From: Persicaria tinctoria
Lineage: Eukaryota; Streptophyta; Magnoliopsida; Caryophyllales; Polygonaceae
Direction: 5' to 3'
Assembly: GCA_037127255.1 (NCBI GenBank)
Contig: JBANSL010000005.1
Location: 78,497,160-78,561,159, forward strand
DNA length: 64,000 bases
Positions 35,966 to 46,426 of this stretch are shown piece after piece. The translations under genes and the position numbers were made by a program. The first letter of the stretch is position 1, and each line of letters starts with the position of its first letter. A model generated the notes under the pieces. The model made no database searches. It was given only the letters and a program-made list of their open reading frames with translations, and had not been told where the DNA came from.

Positions 35966-38900
35966 TGTAACGGCCCGAAATTATGATTTCCGGGTTACGT
36001 TTCAAGGGATGAAACCCCTTGTTCGGATCTTGCGATCCAGGTAGGGGTCGAGGTTTCAAACTCATTTTAAGATTAGTAGAAGGAGGGATTTCAACCCATA
36101 AAAACCTCGAAGGGCCATTGGGTACCCTTTACCTGTCCTAAAACTATGTCGCAAAATCCATTTCAACCGAAAATAAAGCGGAAGCAAAACTAGGATACAA
36201 ATGCCACGACAAAGCCTAGTCAGAATCAAATCATAAGCGAGTGATTACCATTTTACCAAGTTAGAATATTAGCTAGGTTCTTCGATTCGCCAAAGGGTTT
36301 CCCGTCACAGAAGCAAGGAGCAAACAAGATCTGCAGAAAATACCTTAAAAAAAAGAACGGGGAAAGGAGTCAGATCGAGCCACTCATGCGGGACCGGCAG
36401 TCCTCGCTGAGGCCACATAGTATGTGCTATACCTAATAAAGATGCTCTAATGCAGTACGAAAGTCAAACACACTAGCATGCCCCTAAGTATAATAATGTG
36501 CAGAAATACTGTAAAGGGCCCAAGACAATGTCAAATGACATATCCCTCTCCTACCTCCACCCCCTTCTGATAGGGCGGAGACTGGCCAGCTCGTGAATGC
36601 ATTCCATCATAATCGGGCGGCACGCATGCCTAACCCGCTCCACAATAAAGCCCGCAGGCATATCATAATATAAGGAAGTTCATGACTCGATTGACTCAGG
36701 GTACCCGATGAGGCTGGGCTACCCTATGACCCTAGCAAAGACTCTAGGACTATCACAGATAACGGCCGTTCTGTTTCAAACGCATAAAGTAAACAGATGC
36801 TCAATCAATTAGTGCAACTTAAACATGATACTACATGACATGCTTTTATGCATATGCAACACCTAACATAAAATGCAACAACGGGCATGAATGTCCAACC
36901 TGAGTAAGCCCCCTAGGGAACTTACCTGAAGATGCAGAACAACAAAATAGCGCAAGCAATGGCCCAAATGCAAGTCCAAAGCAATCCAAAAGCAATACAC
37001 ACCTATCATCAAGCTATTTTCATAAGCTACCAGTCCACCATTCATACACACGAACTCCACATTCTCAACATGCTCAAAACCAATCGATAGTAAAACCATT
37101 TCATTTCCAATCAACCCATCGATAAATCTTACCAACAATATTTCCAAACTCATTTCCCAAGGTTTTCCAAAGTCTTAAATCTCAAGTTAAGTCAACTCAT
37201 ATCCAAAAAATTTCTCAAATCATACTTGGCCGAATTCCGACATTAATCGTTTAAATCCTTAAAACCAATCTCTCAAAATCATACTATAGAGATGATTCCG
37301 ACATTTTATTTTCAAAACCTAAAACCCTTTTTAGATAATTGTACAAACCATATTAACTAAAATAAAACAACAGAACTAACCCATTTTCACAATCTCTAGT
37401 TATAAATCAAAGGCCACAATTCATTTCAATATCCCTGTAAAGAAATAATTTTATAATATATAAAATTTCAGAAAATATATATCTCAACAGAATAATATGA
37501 TAATAGTAATCTAATAAATAACTCTTTATAGTTAATAGTTATAAACCAACATCATATTACAGATTTACACCTAACATATATAAATAACATAACACTCCAA
37601 TTAAATAATAGCCCATAACACAACCCAAAAGGCCCAATCTCTCACCCGGAATCGGATCCACCTGCACAGCCCAAAACCCGGCCCACACCCAACTCCCAAT
37701 CTGGAAAGAAGACTACCCGGATCCGAACCCGTGACCCGAAACGAAGGCTTGAACCTGAAAATGCAAGGGAAAGAAGGGATCCGGATTATGAGCCCAACCC
37801 GGAATTTTAGGCCCAACAGAATTGAAAGGAAACACCGTCTCCCACCTAGGAACGAACAGCGAGCTCTGCTCTCTGGGCATTGCCGACGGAAAACGGGAAG
37901 AAGAAAGGAGGAGCAGGGTCCCCGCCGGCGGCTCTCTCTCCGGCCACCCTCAAAGGCCCAGTCCCGACCTCAAATACACACACGACTCACAAAGAACAAA
38001 AAGGAGAGGAGGGGAGAGAAACCTCACCAAGGTCGGAGCAATCGCCGGGAAAAGGTCCGATCTGGCTCGATTGAAGGCGGCTTCACGTCGTCTTGGCCTG
38101 GGGAGAGAGGGAATCGAATAAGGGTCCGCCTTTACCAGGCAATTGGTTCGGAAATTAAAGAAGGAGCCTTACCGCCCCGCTTGAACGAAGAACAGAGGGA
38201 GGAGGAAGAGGGTGGCGGCTCGGCGGCGCCGGCTGCTCCTTGGCGGCTTCTGAGTTCGGCTCGGCGTCGCCTACGCCGGAGGTTATGGTGGTCGATGCTG
38301 CTGCTGCTGGCGTGAAACAGATAGGGGAGGGGAATGATGATGTCGACAGTGGGCGGCAACCGGGAGAAGTGGTGGCGCTCAGGAGGACAGAGGAGGCGCC
38401 TCGGAGGCGCTCGATGAGAGCTCAGGGGTGGAGACGTTGGCTGCGAGGTGGCTTCTCCGGCGACGTTGGTGGATGACGACGACAGGGAGGGGGAAGGTGG
38501 TGCCTGGTGGTTGTACTCGAACATTGGGGGGTTTTTGCTTTGCTCTGCAGACAAGGAGAAAGGGGGGGGGTGAAAGAGAGAGTGGAATCCTTTGTGGGTT
38601 GTGTTTGGATAAAGAATGGGCTGAGAGAGGGGTTCATGTAGGGAGGAAAGGTGTGTTGACCAATTGCCCAAATGAGGAGGAAGGCATGGGAAGAAGACAA
38701 GAATTAGCTGGGAATTGCAATGTATCCCCAATTGAAATTCTGAGAACAACACACAGAGAGAGGGGAGAGAGAAGAAAGAAATTTATATGGTCAAATTTTC
38801 TCTAATTGTCCAAACACCAAAATTATTCTTATCCAAATCATACCATAATTATAATAACTTTAAAATTGAAATAGGGATAAAAGACCGAGACATTTGAGGT

Positions 38901-39238
38901 GGAAGACATAAGGAATATGATCCCAAGGAAAATACCCGAAAAAGAAATAGAATATAATAAAATAAATCATAAAACCCGCTCACTCGACTTTAACCCGACT
39001 CAAAAAATATAAAGCTTAAAACTTCAAATTGAAATCGAATTCTCGAACTGAATCAAATAATAAAATTATATTATACTTTCAAATTTTAGCAAGCGAAAGC
39101 GAAAATAAATATGAATGAAAGCCCATTTAAAATAATTATATGCCGGAATTCATTTTAAGAGATTTTAGTTAACCCGATTTAAATTCATATTTCATTTCTT
39201 TTTCCGAGAATTAAGATTTAAAAATCCGGGCCTTTACA
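35966..39238. mobile_element. Large solo LTR (Tekay/Del-like chromovirus type) nested in the CACTA element, TSD TCTTA
   Basis: The unit starts TGTAACGGCCCG and ends CGGGCCTTTACA, a near-perfect 12-bp inverted pair. It is flanked by TCTTA at 35961-35965 and 39239-39243. Both the 5-bp TSD and the TGTAAC.CCCCG-type start are usual for long Ty3/gypsy LTRs. At 3273 bp with no pol motif inside, it fits a solo LTR of the 3-kb class. A GC-rich block at about 37860-38500 interrupts an otherwise AT-rich sequence and creates long spurious open frames on both strands. Orientation is not certain. Confidence 0.8.
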
Positions 39239-39243
39239 TCTTA

Positions 39244-39927
39244 GAAGCAAAATATCAGAATTTGCAACATTAAAAGCACTCGCACACAGATTAAATCTCA
39301 AAAAACTTCAAAACTAACAAATAAATAGAACAATAAATAGCAAAAAGTCTCAAGCATGGATGAATATATCCCTCCACTGCACTGTTTATCTATTCTAGAT
39401 AAGAATCAACTAGATAGTAATGTCAGATCTTCATTACAGCAATTGACAATGACAGTTCCAACCAACCCGTGAGATGGTTAAAGGACCAAACTTATTACTT
39501 GAATCCAAATCTTACACGGAATACTTTTAAAGAGATAAAGCATCTTGAAATTAATCAGTGAGATGCTTGGTGACTGGGTATTTAAGGCTCAACCATTTCC
39601 CCATAAGTGGTGATAATTTTGGGTTTAATCATTTACATAAGGGCAATTGAAAACAACAAGTTACTGAATTATGTTTATGCACTACCAAAACCAACTATTG
39701 TTTGATCTATAGTTAGATTTCATAAAACTTACTCTCTAACAATAAGAAAGGGACTTTCCAAGTATTTAATTCATAAATAAAGACAATCACACAAAGAAAA
39801 GAACCATATTAATAAAACCATATAGAGAGAAGAAAGCATCACTTATTAGATCAAGGAAAGTGCAGATCTATAAGTATTAAGCACAAAAAAGGTACATTAA
39901 TGACGTGAGTGGAAAGGTCAAGCTCAC
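39244..39927 (-). other. CACTA interior between the solo LTR and the AXS exon, probably captured intron DNA
   Basis: There is no coding sequence. Because the donor site at 39927 belongs to the captured AXS exon, this stretch may be the intron copied along with it. That is inference from position only. Confidence 0.35.
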
Positions 39928-40035
39928 CTGACGGAGAGGATTGTCTTTGGGAAGGAAGCTACCAATAGTTTTCCCATACACTTCACAAGTAGAGAAGTGG
40001 ATGAGAAGCTTGTTGTTCTCCGAACAGTACTTCAC
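39928..40035 (-). pseudogene. AXS: Captured exon of UDP-apiose/UDP-xylose synthase (AXS)
   Basis: The minus strand encodes 36 codons reading VKYCSENNKLL, then HFSTCEVYGKTIGSFLPKD, then NPLRQ. It closes with CAG and a GTGAGC donor. This closely matches the part of plant AXS (a short-chain dehydrogenase/reductase-fold nucleotide-sugar enzyme making UDP-apiose and UDP-xylose) that holds the catalytic Tyr region (CEVYGKT). The stretch is open and well preserved. There are no neighbouring AXS exons in the window, so it is an isolated fragment inside the CACTA element, not a gene. The acceptor side reads TTTACAA before the first codon, not AG, so the 5' splice context is lost or mutated. Confidence 0.9.
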
Positions 40036-40109
40036 TTGTAAATTCAACGCACCAACACTCAACATCATAAATCCACACCAAATAAGACAATTTTCAATTC
40101 AAGAAAGGT

Positions 40110-40733
40110 ACAATCAACAAATCTTGAAATTGGCCTTCTACACCCCAACAAGCCTTGGGAGGCCTTGTGTTCCTAAATTCAACATCCTCGTTTAGCTTGC
40201 AATCCAAGGCAACAAGGAAAGTGTAGACTTAAACAAAGATCGGGGAAAAAAAAAGAGACAATAGAACTCTTTCAGACATCCCATTCCATGAATAATCCCA
40301 AGTGACAATTCGGGCAAGCCGAGGTGTGCTTTATGGGCTGCAATACAAGCATAACATGCCTGCATTCAGTTTATTACCAAATGCATTGAAATGAGAATTT
40401 TTGAAAAGGGAAAATGTGTGTAACTTCTCTTATTATAACCTGAAATATAGGTAAGAAACTGACCATAGCCATCTCTAAACCACCTCCGTGTGCAAGCCCT
40501 TATATAGCAGCAACAAGTGGAACCCTTTAATAAGTTTGTGGCAAAATCAATTGATCAATTCGGTAAAATTGATACGTTCCCTGCAAGGCAAAAAGCACTG
40601 TCACATTCTAATCAGAACTTGTATACCTATCAGTACCTTAGAAACAATAATAATAAAAAATGGTAAATACCTGTCTTGTGAACTTTTTCAAAAATATTGA
40701 TATCAGCACTGCCACAAAACCTTCCACCCTCAC
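40110..40733 (-). pseudogene. Captured multi-exon fragment of peroxisomal multifunctional protein (MFP2/AIM1-like)
   Basis: Four consecutive exons of the enoyl-CoA hydratase domain are readable on the minus strand with introns between them. Exon A (40671-40733) has GRFCGSADINIFEKVHKTG with donor GTATTT. Exon B (40464-40580), after TTGCAG, has NVSILPN and SIDFATNLL, then VPLVAAI, stop, GLAHGGGLEMAM. Exon C (40278-40359) has ACIAAHKAHLGLPELSLGII. Exon D (about 40110-40172) has GTQGLPRLVGV, stop, KA. The order and the GG(G)LE(L/M)AM and LGLPEL motifs match plant MFP/AIM1, which catalyses peroxisomal fatty-acid beta-oxidation. Two stops in exon B, one in D and a frame change show decay. Retained introns mean capture at the DNA level. 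It lies directly upstream, on the same strand, of the AXS exon. Confidence 0.88.
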
Positions 40734-41889
40734 CTTGAAAATGATCAAAAGTACAAAATCAAACACTAAATAAGAAACTCGAATAATAAATGTAATGAAA
40801 CTACAAACAAACTCCACACATTTGTTTCATAACAAAAGACATAAACATGATTACATCAAGCACATAAATAATAGTCTGCTTCCAACTCACATCCTCCACT
40901 TTCTTTAAGAGAACAAATCGTCTAACTGAAATCTGCAACCTTTTATAGCAAAGAAAAATCTGAAATAACATTTATCAATCGCAATACCTCCTCAAATCTA
41001 GAGAATATACCAGAGATTGTGTTTGGTTGGGGGTTTCAGGTATTAAAAAATCAAGTCGATGAGTTTGGTTGATTTTAATCTAATGGAGGTATAGGCTAAT
41101 TCCAACCCATCAGGTATCAAGAAACTCATTCCAGGAGAAAAACAAAACAAGATAAATCAAGAATCAAATTCCAATCCAAACCCAAACCTGTTCAACCTTA
41201 TTCCCACTTTAACACCCTTAAATTTGACCAAATATAGAAGAAATAGTCTTCAAAAAAGAGGGGGATTGAATATGCCACAACAATAAATAAAAAAATCAAT
41301 GTTTTTTATTAAGACTCGAAAACCCTATCAACCCTAAACGCCTAAATCCCCAAATGCCATTGTTGCATTCGAACTCGAAAACCCTATATTCGTATTTGCC
41401 ATTGTTGCATCCGAACTTGAAAACCCTATCAGCCCTAAACCCCAATTTCATAGTTTCCTCTAAAAGTAAATTCACTTACCAAGAGAGCGAAAGAGAACCT
41501 GCGAGAGAGAAGATGGGAGCCACCGCCATGGACGCGACATCAGTGGCTGGAGATTTCAAGTCAAGGCTGACATCGCGCTAGCTCCTCTTCAGATTCATCT
41601 CCGTTATCACTTGTTCTCTGTTGGTGGAGAGTTTAGATCTGAAAGATTAAGGATAACAGTGATAATGGGGGAAAATAGCTAGATCTGAAAATGAAAGAAA
41701 ATGAGCTCTAGATCTGAGGGCATGAGGAGAAGAATAGATAGAAGAGAGAGGACGACGGTGAGGTGAGTGTGGGTGATGATATTCAGGAGAGAGAGAGAGA
41801 GAGATGCGCCTATTTTAGAAAGAGGGCGGGGGGTTATGAAAATTTATAAGGGTCAAAATTTTAAATTCGCACTTTTCTAAAATTTTTAA
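40734..41889. other. CACTA interior, right part; no coding sequence assigned
   Basis: About 1.1 kb with a duplicated phrase (CGAACTCGAAAACCCTAT near 41368; CGAACTTGAAAACCCTAT near 41411) and a small open frame on the plus strand near 41514-41581 (MGATAMDATSVAGDFKSRLT) that I cannot assign. It may hold further captured sequence. Confidence 0.4.
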
Positions 41890-42044
41890 ATCTTGTTTTT
41901 AACATCGGTCGATAAAAAAGACCGATGTCTCTATTTTTATTAACATCGTAAATTTATAAACCGATGTTAAATAGATTTTTAATATCATACGTTTTTCTGA
42001 CCGATGTTAATCATCTGATGTCTATGAACATAATTCTAGTAGTG
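41890..42044. repeat. CACTA right terminus and subterminal repeats
   Basis: At least four copies of (T)TAACATCGGT/ACCGATGTTAA occur in about 130 bp before the terminal ATTCTAGTAGTG. Their density mirrors the left end and supports the terminus call. Confidence 0.88.
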
Positions 42045-42236
42045 AATGATAAAGAGCAGGTGATTAAAGGGAGTCTATGGGCATTTGATAAATTGTTTTT
42101 ACTGCTCAAGGAACCAGGCTGGAACAGGCTTCGGAGATCAACTCTTGATATGGTGGACTGTTGGGTTCGACTATGATGTGCCAATTGGACTGATGAAAAA
42201 GCTCTTGGGCTCGAAGATAAGTGTGTTGATGGGGGT

Positions 42237-43622
42237 TGACGGAGGGAAAACCTGTCGTTGATTCCGCCAAAGAAAACTCAAACCTATAGCAAGTATAGCA
42301 ATAAGCAAGAGGTCGATCCACGGGGAAAGTTATAACTCAAGTGTAATTCAAGTGTCAATCAAAGTAACCAATTTGGGGGGTTTTTGTTTGTGAAAGTTCC
42401 GCCTTTGATCAAAGCGGAGTAAAGAAAGCAAAGTAAATGGATTTGGTTTAAACAATTAGGAGAAGCAATTCTACCTACAATTTTCCACTTTATTAGATTG
42501 AAGCGATCCTTGTAACTTCTTCTCGTCCTATTAAGTTTCCTATGAATGCCCTTGTCCCGACCTAATATAGTTACTAGTCCAATCAGTCCTAGAAACCCTT
42601 ATCAATCGAATAGTTCCTAAAGAAGGATTTAACCCAATTGATAGCTTTAAGTTCAGAGATTAGCCAAGGTATTTGCAGTCCCTAAAGATGGATTTAACAA
42701 CACATCCAACTTCCTACTTGATCAATTAGTTCAATCAGCCCTAAAGGAAAAGGTTTGCCACTTAGGTTAAGGTTCACAATCAAGAATCTACAAAACCTTA
42801 GCAATTGAATTGATTCTAACTAGTTGCGCGGGCTAGATAGAATAAAACAATAGACAATCAAGCACAAAAAAGTTGAAGCATTCAAATATAGGAAACAAGG
42901 AACGAGAATTAGAAACTCACAATCAATCCAAATATAGCTTCAAATTGCAGGCAGAATAGATGAGTTTAGTTCCTTATGGAAGACATCGCTCAAAATCTCT
43001 AAAGTGTATGATGGAATAATAGAATAGAAGTGCTGAAAAATAAACTAAAATTGGCCTTATAAAAGATCCAAAGCGCATAATCGCTGACGACCAATGCTGC
43101 ATCCATCGCGGCATCAACAACTCTCCCATTTCCCGCTGCAGCGGCCCTGGCGGCGGCCGTGGCATGCATGCTGCGGCCGCGGCATATTGTCTTTCATGGA
43201 AAATCTGTTTCGAATTTGCTTTTCTTATCAACAGGAAAGTTGTAGCTCTTTGAAAGAGCTTTCCAACGTATGGTCATAATAGTCAATCGGACAACCGAGG
43301 CCTCTAGAAAGTGCAAAACAAGTTCAGCATGTCTGGCGACAACTTCTCCAGAAAGTGCAAAACAAGTTCAGCATAGTCATAATAGTCAATCAGGACCTCT
43401 TGAGATCTTCATGTAAGCTTCTCCGACATTCTCATCTAATGCATTAACAACTCCTGTCTCATCATCTGATCCACGATTACCTGAAATAATCAATAAAAGT
43501 GTGTAGATTCCGACTCCACTAACATAAAGAGCAAATATGCAAATTGTACTTAATCCATCCATGAAATGCATCTTAACTAAGCTAAATGCAACCTATTATG
43601 CCTACCTAAATGCATGCTATCA
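42237..43622 (-). repeat. 3' LTR (minus-strand element), 1386 bp
   Basis: In plus-strand view it begins TGACGGAGGGAAAACC and ends GCATGCTATCA. Compared with the other LTR it lacks about 63 bp (absent after AAAGATCCAAAG, near 43072) and a GC-rich CGGCCGC segment near 43100. It has a local duplication of CCAGAAAGTGCAAAACAAG near 43310-43370. Confidence 0.93.
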
Positions 43623-43640
43623 AACTCCCCCACACTTAAC
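43623..43640 (-). other. Polypurine tract of the minus-strand LTR element
   Basis: The plus strand reads AACTCCCCCACACTTAAC just outside the LTR. On the minus strand this is AAGTGTGGGGGAGT, a purine tract in the position that primes plus-strand DNA synthesis. Confidence 0.8.
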
Positions 43641-44133
43641 CTTTGCTTGTCCTCAAGCAATGATAGAATGAACATGAATCAACGCATCCCACAAGAAGTC
43701 CCTTCAAGTTTCAACCTCGTCAAAAAGCAACATCATAGCAAATGAAAACATAAGCCAAGTAAACAAACGTCATAGCATGTATTCCAGTGATCAAAGCTTA
43801 GAAGTAGACATCATCCAACCTCACCAGAAATATGTGTTTCACTCATGTGTTTAGGCTTTAAGGTACAACTCTCAACTCAATCCAAAATGTAACACTTTTT
43901 TTTTTCTCTTTTCTTTTGCTTTCTTTTCTCCCTTTTTTTTTCTTTTTCTTGTCTTGGTGCTTTCCTTACGCGAGGTGCAAACATGGATGTCATGAATGGC
44001 TCCGGTCTATCAACACCTCAACCTACTAATATGAACTCCACTTGAACATCTTTTGACGCAAGTTGCAAACATGGGTGTCATGAATGAACCTGGTTACTCA
44101 ATGATCAAGCTTTCTTTCCTAGTGGATAGTTTT

Positions 44134-44828
44134 CAGGCCCGGCGGAGAGGGTGGTGCAAGCGGTCTACTTGCACAGGGCCCGATTTGGGTTGGGCCCAAT
44201 ACATTTTAAACCACTATATATAAAATAATGTATCCAAGTAATCAAATAAAAAGCAGCTGGCTCAGTGTTCCAAGCCTTTTGCCTTTAATTAATGCCTCCA
44301 AGAGTCCCAGGTTCGAATCCCATTATCACACATTTGGTCCATTTTTGTTTTTATTTTCTCTGCCTTCTCTTTTTTCTTAACGGGCTCAACTTTTTTTTTT
44401 TGGGTTCAATGGGCCCAGCTCCTCCACAACGTGCCCTTGATTTTTTTTTTCTTTCATTCATTTTTTACCCCTTCAACATTGAAAAAAAATTAAATTCCCA
44501 CAGTTGGTCTATATTTTTCATTCTTTCATTTTTTACATATTCATTGCTTTTTTTTTTGGTAAACATTACATATTCATTGCTAAATAAAATTAAAAAAATC
44601 TACAATTATTATTATTATGTTTTTAAGATAAATGAAAAAAACCTACTTAAATATTAAAATTTAATAATCGTATAAGTAACAATATTTATAATCATGTCAT
44701 ATTGATTATATATATACATGGATTTTGTGTAAATATAATATAAGTATTTTATTTTTCTTCATGATATAAACTATAGGGCCTAATTTTAATTATCGCACCG
44801 GGTCTAGTAAAACATCAAGACGGCCCTG
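44134..44828. mobile_element. Mini-hAT element nested in the LTR retrotransposon, TSD ATAGTTTT
   Basis: The left end CAGGCCCGGCGGAG and the right end, reverse-complemented, CAGGGCCGTCTTGATG are typical hAT-like termini. ATAGTTTT occurs on both sides (44126-44133 and 44829-44836), the 8-bp duplication of the superfamily. Subterminal GGGCCC words occur near both ends. 695 bp, no transposase; mobilised in trans if at all. Confidence 0.92.
44245..44335 (+). other. tRNA-like / pol III promoter-like segment inside the mini-hAT
   Basis: CTGGCTCAGTGTTCCAAG resembles an A box and CCCAGGTTCGAATCCC (about 44307-44322) is a near-perfect B box at suitable spacing. It could be an embedded SINE head or a tRNA relic. 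No full cloverleaf was established. Confidence 0.55.
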
Positions 44829-45666
44829 ATAGTTTTCAACACCTTTTTGCGCAAATCATACCCATGGGTGTGATGCATAGATCCGGTTACTAAGTGCATC
44901 AACCATTGCCACATTATTCACTAAATATGCACAAATTCAAACCAAAAGACTCAAAATATAAACATAAACTCGGCAAGCAAAAAACATGTGAGTCGGTCTT
45001 GAAAAATAGATATTGTAGTCAATGCCAAGAGGTAGCAATACAAGGAGAGTAATTCACACAATTGAGAAAAAGATTTCAAATAAGGCTAAACATTCTCACA
45101 TGGTCATGTTTTGAGGAGTTCAATCATACTTTAGCTCAATCATACATGCTCAATTATATTTGCTAGCTCATGTTCCACAAAAATCAAATAAAGACAAAAC
45201 CAAAACATCCAGAACTCCATGGGATTTTTATGAACATGCTTGAAATTTAAATTAGAGGATAAACTAAGCCAGATGGGTATTTGAATAACACATATGGGTG
45301 CAATGCATGATTATTTTTGGTTTTTTCGAATTTTTTTTAATTACGAAAATAAACAAGAAATTAATAAAAAAATGATTACATAAATTAAACATGGTGTAGA
45401 AATTTAAATATGATCTCCTATATGCATCTATATACAGAATTCCTCTCCCCCACACTTAAAGTCTTCATTGTCTTCAATGAAAGAGTAAAGACAACAAAAG
45501 TAAATCAAATATAATTAGGGTGAAGGAAAAGAAAAAGGAAAAAGAAAGAAAAACTTACCTCGGGTTGCATCCCGAGAAGCGCCTTTTTTCATGTCGTTGG
45601 CTTGACGTAATGTTGAAGCTCAAGACACTAATTAGACATAGTCAAAGCCCTCATCAACCTGTCAAA

Positions 45667-46330
45667 CTATTGTGCACAACTAACAAACAAACATGCACTA
45701 CATACAAATAAATTGAAACTAAATAATAAAGAATTTAAGAGCTGTTTCAACTTATTGTATTCATGAGCTTGACTACCCACAAAGGGTATATAATACCACC
45801 AATTCAGTTCTATTGGTGGCTTGTCAAAGTAGGAGTCAAATGGATCATCGTATCCACCAATGTCCTCTCTAGTGCAGGAGACAACCTTTACTTGCTCTGT
45901 AGCCTCAGCAGTAGGCTCTGGACCTGATTCATCAATGGGGGAGCTAGGGATGATCTCGTCAGATAGAGTGTGGTCATCCTCTACCTTCTCAATGTGATTT
46001 TCCACCATGACCTCAAGAGGTGCAACAGATGTCTCAACGATTTAAGATACTGAAGGAAGTGACTCGTTCTGCGCACATTGACGATCCATGTAGCAGAAAA
46101 ATTCCCACATCTCCGAGAGTCCCATATCTAATAAACCTCCATCACTCATGCGATCAACAAGACTCCACGTCTCAAAATTCATGCCATCAAAGATGAATAG
46201 AAGCACTTCCCTTATACGAGCTTAATATCCCCATGAATAAACATCGTTAATGTACTCCTGCAGTCTGATGAAGTATTGATGAAAACTCTCTTCGTCTAAC
46301 TACAATAAACTCACCTTCAACATATGTTAG
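45667..46330 (-). pseudogene. Gag-like remnant of the minus-strand LTR element
   Basis: On the minus strand, text such as FDGMNFETWSLVDRMSDGGL, LLDMGLSEMWEF and FFCYMDRQ resembles the Ty3/gypsy Athila/Tat gag pattern (a short hydrophobic run, then a Leu-Asp/Val-Asp segment with Gly-Gly, then an aromatic-rich helix). It is followed by an acidic tail (VENHIEKVEDDHTLSDEI) and a 113-codon open frame to 45667. A stop near 46225 separates the parts. The match is by pattern only and moderately secure. Confidence 0.6.
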
Positions 46331-46405
46331 TAGCACGAGTGCGGACCATATAAGATGGTCCACACCAAAAATCAACACTAAAAACACAAAAGAATTAATA
46401 AATTT

Positions 46406-46422
46406 CCCCGGCAACGGTGCCA
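46406..46422 (-). other. Primer-binding site, tRNA-Asp
   Basis: CCCCGGCAACGGTGCCA on the plus strand equals the 3' end of plant tRNA-Asp with one substitution (T for C), so the minus strand carries the complementary primer site. It lies four bases from the LTR edge. Confidence 0.92.
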
Positions 46423-46426
46423 AATT

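Larger units (their letters stand above)
34643..42044. mobile_element. CACTA (CMC) DNA transposon carrying host gene fragments, TSD AAT
   Basis: The left end reads CACTACTAGAATTCT and the right end, reverse-complemented, CACTACTAGAATTATG. AAT flanks both ends (34640-34642 and 42045-42047), the 3-bp TSD of the superfamily. Subterminal copies of ACCGATGTTAA / TTAACATCGGT words in both orientations (near 34680, 34750, 41905, 41925, 41957, 42000) are the usual transposase-binding repeats. No transposase (TNPD/TNPA) coding sequence was seen, so the 7.4-kb element is non-autonomous. About 3.27 kb of it is a later solo-LTR insertion. The rest includes fragments of two host genes on the minus strand. 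Confidence 0.93.
43960..44900. repeat. Three imperfect repeats in the interior of the LTR element
   Basis: Phrases of the form ACGCGAGGTGCAAACATGG + ATGTCATGAATG + CTCCGGT recur near 43968, 44054 and (as GCGCAAATCATACCCATGG) 44849, each followed by AC/CAA. The hAT insertion lies between the second and third copies. Confidence 0.7.

Noticed and set aside
37731..38805. Open frames of 100-206 codons on both strands in a GC-rich block
   Set aside because: They overlap each other on both strands, are low-complexity (Arg/Gly/Pro/Ser-rich), have no domain motif and lie wholly within the solo LTR. GC-rich sequence lowers stop frequency.
39941..40195. Plus-strand 84-codon open frame over the AXS fragment
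   Set aside because: It is the antisense shadow of the AXS and MFP exons on the minus strand, which give clear protein matches.
44307..44322. A functional tRNA gene near 44250-44335
   Set aside because: A and B boxes are present, but no acceptor stem or anticodon arm can be paired to form a complete cloverleaf.
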